Part shown: piece by piece, positions 14,051 through 25,286 of the stretch | How positions within the stretch are numbered: the stretch's first letter is position 1 | Layout of the letters: each line of letters starts with the position of its first letter | The notes under the pieces: model-generated | What the model was told of the DNA's origin: nothing | The model's database searches: none | The model's input: only the letters and a program-made list of their open reading frames with translations | Assembly (NCBI GenBank): GCA_037951105.1 | Contig: JBAMJV010003350.1 | Span: 1-64,000, forward strand | Source of the DNA: Echinarachnius parma | Taxonomy: Eukaryota > Echinodermata > Echinoidea > Clypeasteroida > Echinarachniidae | Direction of reading: 5' to 3' | Length of the DNA stretch: 64,000 bases | Program-made: the position numbers and the translations under genes

Positions 14051-14364
14051 AAGGCCCAGTCCCATGCCGACGATTTTCACGGCGACTCGCAACGACTCGC
14101 AACGATTTACTAGAACGAATCGACTCGATTTAGCCACGGTTTTGGGCATGGGCGTAGCGACTTACGTAATACCTATTCATCAGGGGGGATGAATGAATAC
14201 ATCATCCCCCCAGTTGAATGGGTATCAATGACAGATATACGCCCATGGTTTTGGGGAAGAACCGATACGATGTAATACGATGCAACATGACCTAAGCGAT
14301 TTTCTCGACGAACGTCAAATCGTTGCGATTCGCCGTGAAAATCGTCAATATGGGACTGGGCCTT
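14051..14364. mobile_element. MITE with about 40-bp inverted ends, family F
   Basis: The left end AAGGCCCAGTCCCATGCCGA and the right end (complement of AAGGCCCAGTCCCATATTGA) form long imperfect inverted repeats that continue through CGATTTTCACGGCGA. The inside holds its own small inverted repeat around GGGGGGATGAATGAAT. The central part recurs near 26775-26870 without these outer ends. Confidence 0.85.
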
Positions 14365-14591
14365 ACGTAAATTGTGTCGAATGGTACCCTTCAAGGGGAC
14401 GATAGCATAATATGTCAATGTTTAAGGAACGTTCTTCAGCTTCGTCTTCTTTATAACATTTAATTTTTGTTTAATATGACTATTTATATAAATGCGTGAA
14501 GATATTAATTATGAGGTCTTTCTATATATTTGTACGATAAATTATATAGTTGGCAGTGTCAACTTCTTAGTTTGTCAGAGTAAACTGGTGT

Positions 14592-15491
14592 ATAGGGGTA
14601 GTTCAGTTTTGGTATAGAGGGCGCCGCACAAAATTATTTTCTTTGTGAGATAATGAAAAACTGAGTGTAAAATTTGAAAGAGCATGCAATTTTAATGGCA
14701 GAATATATATATATATATATATATATTAGGCATTTTAGCTACGCTATTCATAGTAAACTACATCACAGCGCTTACAATATTATTACCCCGGTCAACGGAT
14801 ACACACTGCAATCAATCCTGCACATTAAGTGCACATTTTCCACTCCCTGGGGAGTATTCCAGCAAGTCGCCTATTAGGCGCGCACAGTGCTAAGGAAACA
14901 CGTTCCCATCCTTCCGGGTACCCATTTATACACCTGGGTCGAGAGCAGCAATAGTGGATAAATTGTCTTGCCGAAGGACAAACGCGGTGGGCTGGGTTCG
15001 AACCCGGGATCTCACGATTGGAAAGCGCGCGCTCTACCAATGTTGCCACACCACATCCAAACCTTTATTTGATCAAAATCGGTTCAGAAATGGCTAAAAT
15101 ATCAATAAATATATCCGATCGTAATAAATCTGGGGCCCAGATATATTCGATGATTTTATTTTTATATTTTTTAAATGCTTACACTTTTTCAAAAATTTTC
15201 AAAAGAGGTTTTAAAATAGTTGTTAATGATCTCTCTATTTAATCATTATTTAAAAAAAAACATTACATGCATAATTTTGTATGAAAAATGGTTGAAACCA
15301 ATGCTTTTCTAGAGAGCGCCCTCTTGTGTTTTAATGGATCTTTTTTGTTATGATAACAGGCTTTTTACCTAGTCGTTTGTAATTTTCTATACGTTTTGAG
15401 CATGGTGGAGTTTAACTATTAGTTTTTAATGTTATTGTGCAGGTTTTGGTAACTAACGCTCTGCCTTACCAAAACTGTACTACCCCTTTAA
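14592..15491. mobile_element. TTAA MITE, family A, copy 2, split by a SINE
   Basis: The two ends match family A (left AGGGGTAGTTCAGTTTTGG, right CTACCCCTTTAA at 15480-15491). The body is interrupted by a TA run and a SINE at about 14745-15060, after which the family A interior resumes at TTATTTGATCAAAATCGG. Its final TTAA is shared with the next element, family C copy 1. Confidence 0.85.
14745..15060 (-). mobile_element. tRNA-derived SINE inserted in MITE A2
   Basis: On the minus strand the element starts with a tRNA-like head with an A box (TGGTAGAGCGC) and a B box (GGGTTCGAACCC), both pol III promoter elements. It continues with a conserved body (CCTTCGGCAAGACA, then GTATAAATGGGTACCCGG) and ends near CGGGGTAATAATATTGTAAG. 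The same tail occurs on the plus strand at about 22640-22745. It interrupts MITE A2 and is therefore younger than it. Confidence 0.85.
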
Positions 15492-15873
15492 AGGGACATA
15501 ATTGTAACATTGTCAAGAATGATCCACTTACCAAGAACTCTACTAGCAGTTCTCACTTATTGTTTGTTGCCAAAAGAAACATGGAACAGATTTCGGTTTT
15601 CCAAATGTACCTTCCCTTAAAAAGATTATGTATGATTTAATTTTTTTCAGATTTATAATGATGTACTGGATAATTATGACTGTGTACAAAGTCAATACAA
15701 TGAGTTAGCGAATATCACTTTGCATTTTCGCTCATTATACTCGGTTATGACATTCAATTACCATTGAATTTCATAATTCGTTCAGTGGACATGCATATCA
15801 GATTACAGAAATACACATTTTTATCAAGAATTCTTCTTTTTTTTCTTTTGCAAATGTCAATAGATCAATTTAA
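15488..15873. mobile_element. TTAA MITE, family C, copy 1 (diverged)
   Basis: It begins TTAAAGGGACATAATTGTAA and ends TAGATCAATTTAA. The middle matches family C (TTCGGTTTTCCAAATGTACC, then GAATATCACTTTGCATTTTCG). It abuts MITE A2 and shares its TTAA. Confidence 0.8.
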
Positions 15874-16111
15874 CCATTTCTCCCTACTTATTATAACAAT
15901 GAGTATGGTATACCATCCGGATGTTCCACAAAGATACTAAAGTTAGACTTACAGTAATGGGAAGCCATTTATTTAGTATAGTTAAATAAAATTTCCCAAA
16001 GTGTCCAAGCACGGCATACAATTATATTGTTCAAAAGTACTATACATTATCGAGGAAATTTCATGTTCTTCAAGATACATTTCTTTAAAGTTTCAAACTG
16101 TAGCTTTGTAA

Positions 16112-16593
16112 TATAGGTTTTCCCGCTCAATTTGACATTTTTTTCAATCGAATTCATTAATGGTCATTCAAATTCAAGTATTGCCGCGTAATCGTTGGTA
16201 TCGGTCTTTCAAATTCCGAATAAGTGTAAGCGAATTCATGCATACGCATTCGTAAGACTTCGTGAATATAGTCACAGGAGTTCATTTTATCGGCACTCGA
16301 ATTTGCGAATGTGCAGCCAAATGTCAACCTGGTGTATACAAATTAACGCGTCATGCCCTTTCGCGAATTCAAATGACCGAAGAGGCGCCGGCGTAAACTA
16401 CGTGCCAATTTGAATGACCATTGATGAAAAGGTATGCTCTTTGTGCAAATTCACTTGCTCCGACGTGATTTTGAACGACTATTTACGATTTCGAATGCTG
16501 CTTTGACACGGCGATCGCAAATCGCGCGAATTCATTTGCTCCTATTATCATTTTGACTGACACAATCGCGAAATTGAGCGGGAAAACCTATAC
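16112..16593. mobile_element. MITE with 21-bp inverted ends, family N
   Basis: The left end TATAGGTTTTCCCGCTCAAT and the right end ATTGAGCGGGAAAACCTATA are inverted repeats, flanked by TA. The interior is rich in GAATTC-containing segments in both directions. The flanks on both sides (CCACAAAGATACTAAAG before it, TTATGGAAAGCC after it) resemble parts of the hairpin MITE at 42609-42955, so N probably inserted into an older copy of that element. Confidence 0.85.
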
Positions 16594-16650
16594 TATCGTT
16601 AACTAAATTGTTATGGAAAGCCGATTTACCACCTTTCGGAATTAAGCTAT

Positions 16651-17574
16651 TCAATTAACAGAAACGTTAATGCGACTCTCTATCACGCCCGGTATCGCGT
16701 AATCAAAAAGTCGTATATCCGGTGACAAACGCTTATGGAGATTTGTTAATTGCTGTCTCGTTAAATGTCCATAGAATTGTTTAAAGATGGCCCAGTCGCT
16801 ACTATTAGTCGGGTTCGTCGATCTCGGGTATCGGATCGACTCTGGAGCTCTTATCCTCCGCAAGACGTCATCAGCGTCCCGGTCGATGGTCTCGAGATGC
16901 CCTACGAAGTCGTATTGGATGTCGCATGGAAGACACAATCGGTACATCTCCCGCCAATGCTCTTCGGCAGCGCGACTCAGCGAGTTCCACGGGTCGCTCA
17001 CGTAGTCAACGAAGTCGCCGAACGTCGCGTTCGTCATCGAACCCGTAGACGCCCGGACGGAACCCAACGAGGAATTACTGAGGGGACGCCATCCCTCAGA
17101 TTGTCGATGCTTTCGCAACAAAGCCGAATACGCTTTCCCGATCGTGTCATCCCGACCGTCGTTGACCTCGAACTTGTCACGGAACGCGGACAGAATACGC
17201 GAAAACGGTTCCCGGACGAATACGAATTTCGTGTAATGTCGTAGTCTCATCTTCGCTTCATCGAGACTCAGCTTGCTCAACCGGCGTAAGTATTTCAATG
17301 CCATGGAGTGGACTTCCCTTTGGTCGACGTCGTCGAGCGTGGCGTTCAGGAATCCACTCAGCGCCAGCATAATCCGTTTCCACCCGGTGCAACCCGCTTT
17401 GGGGATGTAGCAGTAGAGAGCGTTGTACTCGTCCAGCACGTAGATGTGATCCATGGACATCAGCGTCTGCTTCGTCAGGTTGTCGATGTCGTCTTCGCTC
17501 TCGGCTGAGCCCAGGTCGCTGCACATCTGGCGTAGATGTGAAAGTCGTCGCCGCTGAACGACCTGACTGGTTTT
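16651..17574 (-). CDS. Carbohydrate sulfotransferase (Sulfotransfer_2 family), terminal exon
   Basis: One open exon of 307 codons plus stop, preceded on the minus strand by a good acceptor (TTCGCAG, ending at 17575). It starts KTSQVVQRRRLSHLRQMC, the basic stem motif seen just before the catalytic domain in the CHST8-14/HNK-1 group. The 5'-phosphosulfate site is YCYIPKAGCTGWKR, the 3'-phosphate site is FVFVREPFSRILSAFRDKF, and HWREMYRLCLPCDIQYDFVG is the usual C-terminal block. Such enzymes are type II Golgi membrane proteins that move sulfate from PAPS to GalNAc, GlcA or similar sugars of glycosaminoglycans or N-glycans. The N-terminal membrane anchor must lie on an upstream exon beyond 17575, which I could not find, so the model is partial. 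The exact acceptor sugar is not predictable. Confidence 0.88.
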   Translation of the reverse strand, partial: KTSQVVQRRRLSHLRQMCSDLGSAESEDDIDNLTKQTLMSMDHIYVLDEYNALYCYIPKAGCTGWKRIMLALSGFLNATLDDVDQREVHSMALKYLRRLSKLSLDEAKMRLRHYTKFVFVREPFSRILSAFRDKFEVNDGRDDTIGKAYSALLRKHRQSEGWRPLSNSSLGSVRASTGSMTNATFGDFVDYVSDPWNSLSRAAEEHWREMYRLCLPCDIQYDFVGHLETIDRDADDVLRRIRAPESIRYPRSTNPTNSSDWAIFKQFYGHLTRQQLTNLHKRLSPDIRLFDYAIPGVIESRINVSVN

Positions 17575-17604
17575 CTGCGAATAAAATCATAACATAATAA
17601 TGCA

Positions 17605-17950
17605 AGTTAGACTTAAAAGTATGAAAAGCCGTTAGCTGCTTTGAAAAAGTTGACGACAAAATACCGTTCCAAAAGTGATATATACGACTTGTCTTTATTA
17701 TACCAATACCAATATCATTCATCTGAATGATGTGTAATATTATCATGGTAAACAAAATAATATTCACCTAGTAAAAAGAGTACGACTTAAAAGTATGGAA
17801 AGCCATTAGCTGCTTTGAAAAAATGGCGACAAATGTTTACCGTTCCAGAAGTGATATATGAGATTCGTATTCCAATACCAATATCATTCATCTGAATGAT
17901 GTGTGGCATTTTTTGGGTAAAAGAATACTGTTTTACCTAGCAAAGGGAGA
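17605..17950. repeat. Tandem pair of about 170-bp units upstream of the sulfotransferase exon
   Basis: Two diverged copies (17608-17777 and 17778-17950) share ACTTAAAAGTATG, AAAGCC..TTAGCTGCTTTGAAAAA, ACCGTTCC, and CCAATACCAATATCATTCATC. They lie in the intron before the sulfotransferase exon and resemble the interior of the hairpin MITE at 42609-42955. Confidence 0.75.
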
Positions 17951-18584
17951 ACAAATCCTTGTCAGATTGTATCACCTATAACTGCAGCTTGCCAATTGAT
18001 TTTGCATACAATCGAAAAGCGAGACCTGAAAATACCCGTTAAAATGAGAAATACGAGTAAGGGTCTGCAGATGCTAGACTGATTAGACGGTCGCAGCGAC
18101 CGTTTATTATAAAATAATTAAACAATCAGTACAAAATTATAATTCCACTAAAAGATGTTTTCAAGTCCTAATTTTCAAGCCACTAGCTTGTATATTTTAT
18201 TATCTTTCATAATAGACAATATTCTTGCAACTTTTGAATGTTGTCTTGCAAAAGGTGGACAATTTCTTTAAATGTTGACCTAAAGACGGAGCCCCCCCCC
18301 CCCCCCCTTCTCCCAAAAAAAAATAATAATAATTATACAATACTTTCCTCTTTTCTTGAAAGTGTCGCGTTGACTTTGGAAGACCTTTTCTCATCAGTGG
18401 TCGGTGGTAATGGCGCATTGGTGTGGTGATCAGGTGACCGGTCACGTGACGTCACTTCTTGTAGTTGCCTGCCATTGGTTGATTCAGGAGGCGGGATCAA
18501 ACCAAAATGCAAGCCGCTCCTCTCTGAAAAGAGAATCAATAATAACAATTATGTACATGATGTAAGCCGAGGAATGTTACATAA
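17951..18584. other. Non-coding DNA, probably sulfotransferase intron
   Basis: No exon recognised. A poly(C) run at about 18292-18307 and an adjacent A-rich stretch are the only clear features. Confidence 0.45.
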
Positions 18585-19077
18585 TTAAAGGGACTAAAGA
18601 ATACAACGTATTTTGGCACTTATTCCATAGTTTATGACTTGTAAACTAGGTCTGCAGAAAGAAAAAAAATCCATGAAAATAAACACAGTGGTGATTTTAG
18701 GCTAATCTGCTGATGCCAAATCTCACTTAGCAGCCAGTTTACGCCCCGCCCACATTTAGGGTCCAAAATCAGCAGCGTGATTAAAATGTGATTGACAATT
18801 CATCGGCTTACGTCATCTACAGAATTAAGAGAGGCGTCGTGTACAGAGACTATGGGGCGAAGTTCTTTAGATGACGTCACATCAATAGATCGAGGGCAGC
18901 ATAATCGATTTTGGCGATTTAAAAGGGGCGTTCGCAGGAGAATTAACTAATTACTAATTACCCAAAAATTGATTGATTTCATGAGAAATGACTGCCAAAT
19001 TCTTTTTCTTGAGGAAAAATTCTTATAGAGAGCCTAATTGTGAAAATAAGGCCATCTAGACGCTGTAGTTCCTTTAA
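18585..19077. mobile_element. TTAA-flanked MITE, family B, copy 2
   Basis: Same interior as 2152-2597 (GCAGCCAGTTTACGCCCC, GGCGATTTAAAAGGGGCGTT). Ends are TTAAAGGGACTAAAG and GTAGTTCCTTTAA. It is about 47 bp longer than copy 1 because of small internal segments. Confidence 0.85.
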
Positions 19078-19118
19078 CGATTTTAAGTTTAACTTAAAAC
19101 GATGATCTAAACAAAAAA

Positions 19119-19268
19119 AAATGCTTACACTTTTTCAAATAGATTTAAAAGAGGTTTTTAAATTAAAAGGTTAAAAGGATTAAGAGGTTTTTTAAAACTA
19201 TTATTTTGTAATGTTATTGTGCAGGTTTTGGTTACTAAAGCTCAGCCTTACCAAAACTGTAGGCCTAC
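19119..19268. mobile_element. Fragment of MITE family A
   Basis: Internally shortened 3' part of family A, ending CTCAGCCTTACCAAAACTGT. The terminal TTAA end is lost. Confidence 0.7.
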
Positions 19269-19649
19269 TACATTTTCTCTGAGAAAAAACGGGGTATGTA
19301 CAGTATGTTGTTGATGGATTCCTTACCCTTTTTGTATGAAATTAAATCTACTCCTGAAAACTGACCGTCTATCATTATGTCGCATTTAAACTACATGTGG
19401 TCTAATTCGTGAAGTCAAATTTAATATTAAAAAAATCAATTGGCGCTTTCCCGTTTTTATTGTACATTGTTGTTTGCCTTATGGTAACCATAACGAAGAA
19501 TTAAATTGGTTTCGATTTTTCAAAATGTTTTTTTTTTTTTTTTTTAAATGGAGATAATTGCAATTGAATGAAAAGTGTTCCGGTCCATTGATGCTTTTCG
19601 ATTGTCAAAATGAATAGGCATATAGGGAAGAACAATCTGACATAAATAT

Positions 19650-19947
19650 TCTCCCTTTGATGAATGGTTGATACAATGTATATTGTTGTTATATGATATG
19701 TCCACTGGGTGTTGTGTGAAAATTGTAAGTTAAATGGACCGACGTTATATGGCCGAGTAATGAGAAAAAATGCAAAGATAGTTTAACATCTAAACACTTC
19801 AATCGTAAATATCTTTTTAACGAAAGGGAAATTTGACAAACCAAAACCTGTCCCATGTTTTTATTGTTAATACGAATAAAACAAGGTATAAGGGAACCGC
19901 TATAATTCCAATTGGATTTTGAGGATTTGGACAATGTTACTGATCAC
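19650..19947. mobile_element. MITE family C, copy 2, reverse orientation, ends eroded
   Basis: The complement of the family C interior is clear (AACGAAAGGGAAATTTGACA, then CCAATTGGATTTTGAGGATT and GGACAATGTTACT). Both terminal TTAA ends are lost. Confidence 0.75.
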
Positions 19948-20374
19948 ACATCATTCAGAATAATCTTACATATATTATGTGTTTATGATACACCTGTGTG
20001 ATACTTGTAATCATAATACTTCCATTTAATATGCATTGATATACAATACCTAAGGTACCGTATATTAAAGGGATCTAGTAGCATTGCCCAAATCCTCAAA
20101 ATCCATTGGATTTCTAGCGGGTCCCTCATACCTTGTTGTTTTTGTATTAACATTATAAACATGTGACAGGTTTCGGTTTTTTGAATTTCCCTTTCGTTAA
20201 AAAGATAGTTACGATTGTAGTGTTCAGATGTTATAATATCCAGTGGATAGTCGTAACCATGTAAAAAGTCAGTGCAATGAGTCAGTGAATATCAATTTGC
20301 AATTTTGCTCATAATTTGGCCATATGGGTTCACAAAATACCCAGTAGACATATCAAATAACCACAATATACATT

Positions 20375-22008
20375 GGGTGATTTCAAGTATGGTGTTTAAA
20401 TCTGGTGTTAGTGTTTATTAAACACTAAATCGGGCTTAAACACCATACTTGAAATGACTTAGTGTTAGGATGGTGTTAACGTGATGACCTCTGATTTCAC
20501 CGTTGTACAAACTTCCGTTTCCGACTGGCGGTGTTTATTGATATGGCAATATACTATCAGAGATGGTGTTGAGCTAGTGTTAGTGTTTATTAAACACTAA
20601 CTGCAGCCTTAACACCGTACTTGAAATGAGTTGGTGTTAGAGGTTTGACCTCGTATTTCCGGCAGTGGCACGTGGTTGCTGGTGTTTAGCGTCGTCTGCT
20701 AATCTGCCCGATAGTGTTAGTGTTGAGCATGTATACGCAAAACTCCAGAGAGATAACAACTTCCATAGGGATCGAAATGAAAGTCATTTCAAGTACAGAT
20801 CGAGCTGGTGTTAGTGTTACTGTTGCTAGGTGGGCATTAAAATCACAATTCTGAACTGAAATGGTGGTGTTTTTGTTTGTCTGAGCATGTAAAAAGGGTG
20901 TCAACCTAGATAATTTTTGAAGTTTTACTTAAGTGAAGATTATGAAACGCAATGCAAATCTTATTTTTTTAATGAATGTATTGATTTGAATATCTATAGT
21001 AATTTAAAGAAATAAGGTCATACAATTCATATTTTCATTATTTTATAATCAAACATTAGTTTTCACTACATAAATTCTTTAGACCATTTGGAATAATAAT
21101 ACAACAAAGCAAAATTTGAATAGCCAGGTTCTTCCTTATGTTTATATTGTTGTTAACATTAATTATTTTATGTATTTCTTGTCTAATTATACACCCGCCA
21201 CCCCCCCCCCCCCCCTCCCCCGAAAAAAGTCACTAAGCACTGGGAATTGTCTGTACATCTTTGACATTTTATTACAGTGAACTTATAATTGAGTTAAAAA
21301 CTGTAGTAAATTTGTTGTGAATAATGGCTAAAAAAATAATAATAATACAAAAAATAACCACACCGGGGACTCGAACCCACTTCTATGATTTATCTGGTTA
21401 AGTGATACACGTGCGACAGGTCTTAACCCACTCGGCCACCAAGCACCTAGTGATCACGTGACCGATTTTAATAAAGTATATCATGTTACATACTATTGGT
21501 ATTTACTCGGAACTTGCTACCGTGCTGTCACCGGGATTTATGCCTACATCTTCGGCTATGCAAACCGTTAACGCTAGCCATATGTCTCAGCGCGCGACGG
21601 GCATTCAATTTTTAGAAGAGAGTCACGCACATATCTTGCGAGTTTAGTTACAAATTTCACTAAAAATAGGGAATATTCACTAAAATCGTATCGACCAAGT
21701 GAATGGTTTGAATGTTTTTTTTTAATTATAGTATTCAATACATGTATGTGGTAAATCTTCATTACGGCTTGCTCTCTAATTCGTAACCATGTAAGCGTTT
21801 TCGTTACCATTTTAAGGGTGTTCGCGTGATTTTGTCTCTGGTGTTGACAAACACTAGCGATACTGATCGATTACTACTCAAGGTCAACACGATTAAAAAG
21901 TTCGTGACCTTAGATGCTTAATCTGGAAGCTGGTGTTTAGCTCAGATTAGAGGCAGTTTTTCACCCTCAACACTAACACTAACCCCAACACCATACTTGA
22001 AATCACCC
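20375..22008. mobile_element. Element D, 1.63-kb inverted-repeat transposon nested in MITE C3
   Basis: The ends are GGGTGATTTCAAGTATGGTG and its complement, flanked by ATT on both sides, fitting a 3-bp target duplication. Multiple sub-terminal repeats of GGTGTTAGTGTTTATTAAAC and its complement give strong folding at the left end. It has no transposase open frame. It carries a tRNA-like stretch on the minus strand (about 21357-21441) and a poly(C) run (21201-21214). A small foldback with the same ends occurs at 27303-27408. A 3-bp duplication excludes TTAA and mariner types, but I cannot assign the superfamily. Confidence 0.85.
21357..21441 (-). other. tRNA-like sequence (Ser/Leu type), probably a SINE head
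   Basis: On the minus strand an A-box-like GTGGCCGAGTGGGTTAAG and a B-box GGTTCGAGTCCCC are about 45 bases apart, as in class II tRNAs with a long variable arm. The acceptor and anticodon arms do not fold cleanly, so I read it as a pseudo-tRNA or SINE head carried by element D. Confidence 0.45.
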
Positions 22009-22128
22009 ATTGTGTCAACTATTAATCACTTTTTGAACATGTCAAAAAAGTTACTAGATCCCTTTAAATACGCTTTGTCTAATATGACGGTTTAAAGCTT
22101 TAATTTATCTGTAAACAAATTGTTGGAA

Positions 22129-22181
22129 AAGGGCGTTAATCGGCGTTGACTTACTGTATGTCAACGCCGATTAACGCCCTT
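22129..22181. repeat. Perfect 22-bp inverted repeat with 9-base loop
   Basis: Arms at 22129-22150 and 22160-22181 (AAGGGCGTTAATCGGCGTTG and its complement) match perfectly around a nine-base loop, just right of MITE C3. No T tract follows, and no gene ends here, so it is more likely a foldback repeat than a terminator. Confidence 0.85.
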
Positions 22182-22621
22182 AACCATGTTAACTGTATTT
22201 AAACCCGTACAATTATGTTACTATGTACAAATTAAGGCACACTTACTCACATACAAGCTTCAGATACATGTGCACAAACCTGAAAACGCTTGCTTATGTT
22301 TCCCCCGTCTAAGCATTGGTAATTAGTATTACTCTATGTAGTATAGTCCGTGGTCTATTATAGTTCGAGGAAAATTGAAATTCGACGCCCGCCTGTTTAC
22401 ACTTGAAGGTGATGAAGATGAATACAAGCGGATAACCCATTCTCCCGGGATCCCAAAGCCATCTTCAAGATGACGTCTCATCAATAATTCAACCGTTATC
22501 GCCTCCTAAATTACAATTCAGTCGGAGTCGGTGGCATATGTCTGTCTGTTCGCTCAGAAGAAGGGGGATGGGAACCGTATATACGTGGTTCCTTATATAG
22601 CCATATTAGCAATGTGTGCGC

Positions 22622-22750
22622 CTAACAGTCGACTGACTGTAATACTCCCCAGGGAGTGGACAATGTACACTTTTTGTGCAGGAATGATTGAAGTGTAAAT
22701 CCGTTTGCCGGGGTAATAATAATAGTGTAAAGCGCTATATTATATAAAAT
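22622..22750 (+). mobile_element. SINE fragment, tail part
   Basis: The tail of the SINE at 14745-15060 recurs here on the plus strand (ATACTCCCCAGGGAGTGGA, GTGCAGGAATGATTG, CCGGGGTAATAATA, then AAGCGCTATAT). The tRNA-like head is missing. Next to it, about 22785-22840, is a fragment of the dispersed repeat also seen near 12265. Confidence 0.8.
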
Positions 22751-23334
22751 AATAACCGTCATTATTGTTATTATCCTTATTAGGTATATATGCACCAGAT
22801 TGCACAGTTTCAAGTACCAAAATGCAAAAGCTCCCTATAATCGGCTTTGACATAAAAAGGACAAGATCCCTAATTACTCCAATATTACATACACGTAACC
22901 GGAAACCTGTATTGAAAACTGCTTTTGATTCGAGCTGCATGTCCATATTTTCTTGACCTTTCATGTCATGGAAACGATATTGTAGAGAGAAGTTTGAGAA
23001 CCTTAAAATTGATTCCATCGTTTAAATGTCTTCTCTCTGCAAGTGGTATTTATTCGTCCCATTATCATAACCAGAATTGATCCGGAAATTAAAAAAGGAT
23101 TACAAAAAAGGCAAGATTGGTCATTTCTTCTGTCATCTTGTCAACGAACGTAACATAGCAACATGCAAAGGTATACTAATACACAAAAAAAAACTTTGAT
23201 GGTTTAATACAATCGCGTAATCTATCAGAAATGGTAGAAGTTTGAAATCACAGTTATCCAACGAGGATAGTTAACGAATCGTAACAAGTACAGTTATACT
23301 AAATTTCCAAATTATAATTTTCATCGACAACTTA

Positions 23335-24235
23335 TTTTAGTTTCAAATTTCAAATTCAAATTCAATACAATTCCCCCTGGGGAATTGTCTTCTTTATTTC
23401 CACAAATCATTAAAACAAAATACAAGAAAAGCATGAGGTATATACAGAGGTAAAAACAGAAAAACAAACAAACAAAGAAACAACCATAACAAAGAGACAA
23501 GCATGGGAAAAACAAAGTTAATGAATGTGGAGGGTTTTGATAACTTATGGGTATGATCCCTAGATCAAATATGGATTAAAAATTACAATATATTTCAATA
23601 AAGTTAAAGTTACATTGTCACACTATAAAAATACACCGAGAAATAACGCAAATATAAGATATATACAAATTTGAATTGTACTATTATAAAATAATTCTAT
23701 AAGAATATAAAAATTGTCAAGATTAAATCTTACATAATAAAAAAGATTTCAATTTATTTTAAACAGATTTCAATGATACACTCTCCTTTATTTCTTCTGG
23801 CAAGCCATTCCACAAAAGTGGACCCCTAGACGTAATAATAGAATGAGAAAATTGTGAATAACTTTAGAAATCTTGCAGCGGCTAGGAACACCTCCTCTTT
23901 GAAAACAAAGATTACAAATATTGCACAATGGTTTACATAAAATATGAATTAATTTCTTTATCACCTGAGGATCAATTGAATCATAGCCTGGGGATTTACC
24001 ACTTTTAAAAGATAAAACATATCAATAATTTCCTTTTGTATGATTGGTTTTGAAAAGAAAGAATCAAGATAAGAACCCGTTATATATGAACAAATTGGAG
24101 TGTTCTTATTTTCAATATTCAAAGAAATATCTTTACCAATATTAACAAAATATTCATTAAACTTATTAACAATTTCTTCTTTTCCATAAACATCATCATT
24201 ATCATCAATGTCAGTCATTATCATCTTTCAAGTTA
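23335..24235 (-). mobile_element. Internally deleted LINE remnant (CR1/Jockey-like)
   Basis: On the minus strand, 24224-23961 encodes a pre-RT segment (NKFNEYFVNIGKDIS, then KPIIQKEIIDMFYLLK), typical of the region just before the fingers motif of such LINEs. It joins directly to the C-terminal end (GPLLWNGLPEEIKESVSLKS, about 23820-23780), so the whole RT core is missing. A 3' UTR follows with AATAAAG and a tail of ATTTGAA-type repeats at 23340-23365. It cannot move by itself. Confidence 0.85.
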
Positions 24236-25286
24236 GAGACTCGTAGTGATCCCCGTGAGAGGCTGTCCGTTCTGCGTTGGAATGGACGTTATGTATTTCA
24301 TGATTCATTTTGTTTAGGCCTCCGCGGAAGAAGGGATCGGATGAGGGCGGGGGCAGTGGCGTGCAAGAAACCTAGACAGCCCTGTGTGTGATAGTCCCTC
24401 TCATCCACGATGGCCACCCCACTCGAGATATGGTTGATAAACTCCGACAAGAAAAGTAGTATACACGAAACCGGAAAAAGGTATAAATAGCTTGTTATTT
24501 TGTTTACGATTGATAGATGCCTTTTTTATTATTGGTTTTGGATGACGTTTGAAGACATATCTGTATTCGTCCAAGCTTAAAGTGATCCGTGTAAAGTGTC
24601 AGATATTGCACAAACTGACATTTGAGACTTCAATCCTATATCAATATCATTGTAAAATAGAATTGAAAGATTTGTGAAAGTTTGAAAGAAAGTGAACACT
24701 GTTTACCTAGTGAAAAAACGAATATTGAGTTCATATTTTATCACCGAATACTGATGGTCTGTTGTAGATTTGTTGCAGTAATTATCATCCGTTTGATCTT
24801 GACGATATCCGCACCCATGTATACAGCTACAGACGTACGGAATTCATGGAATTTGCGCACGCTAGGCTCAAAGTTCAGTGGGTCGGGACAATTTCACACG
24901 CGCGCTGGCAGGACGTATTCAGCGACGTCAATTGTACTTTTTATCAATACCGTTAGTTAACGCTTTTGAAATAATGATTTTCAATGATAATTATCTTCAT
25001 ACTAAAGGGAAATTTGAAAAAAACGAACCCTATTTTATTCTTCTCTTACCATAAGCTAAACAACACGGCAGAAGAGAAACGAGGAAGCTCCAAGTATTTT
25101 TCGTGGAGTTAGACACTTTACCTGTGTCACTTTAACGTTATACCAATCAACATAATAGCAACATAATATGTTTAGAATTGTTGATTTATAAACTATTAAT
25201 GTCCAGTTTCGTTTAATTTGACTCACACTGTATAGTGGTTCCCATATAGGACTTATACCGTTCATTGTATTCGAATTATACCAATA
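24236..25286. other. Intergenic DNA, no gene seen
   Basis: Mixed-composition spacer. I recognise no exon, RNA gene or inverted-repeat element here. Confidence 0.5.

Larger units (their letters stand above)
20065..22067. mobile_element. TTAA MITE, family C, copy 3, split by element D
   Basis: Left end TTAAAGGGATCTAGTAGC, right end TTACTAGATCCCTTTAA. The family C body runs to 20374, is interrupted by element D (20375-22008), and resumes for the last 60 bp. The order of insertion is therefore C first, D later. Confidence 0.9.

Noticed and set aside
22129-22181. The 22-bp hairpin as a transcription terminator or miRNA
   Set aside because: No gene ends there, no T tract follows, and the arms and loop are too short for a typical pre-miRNA.
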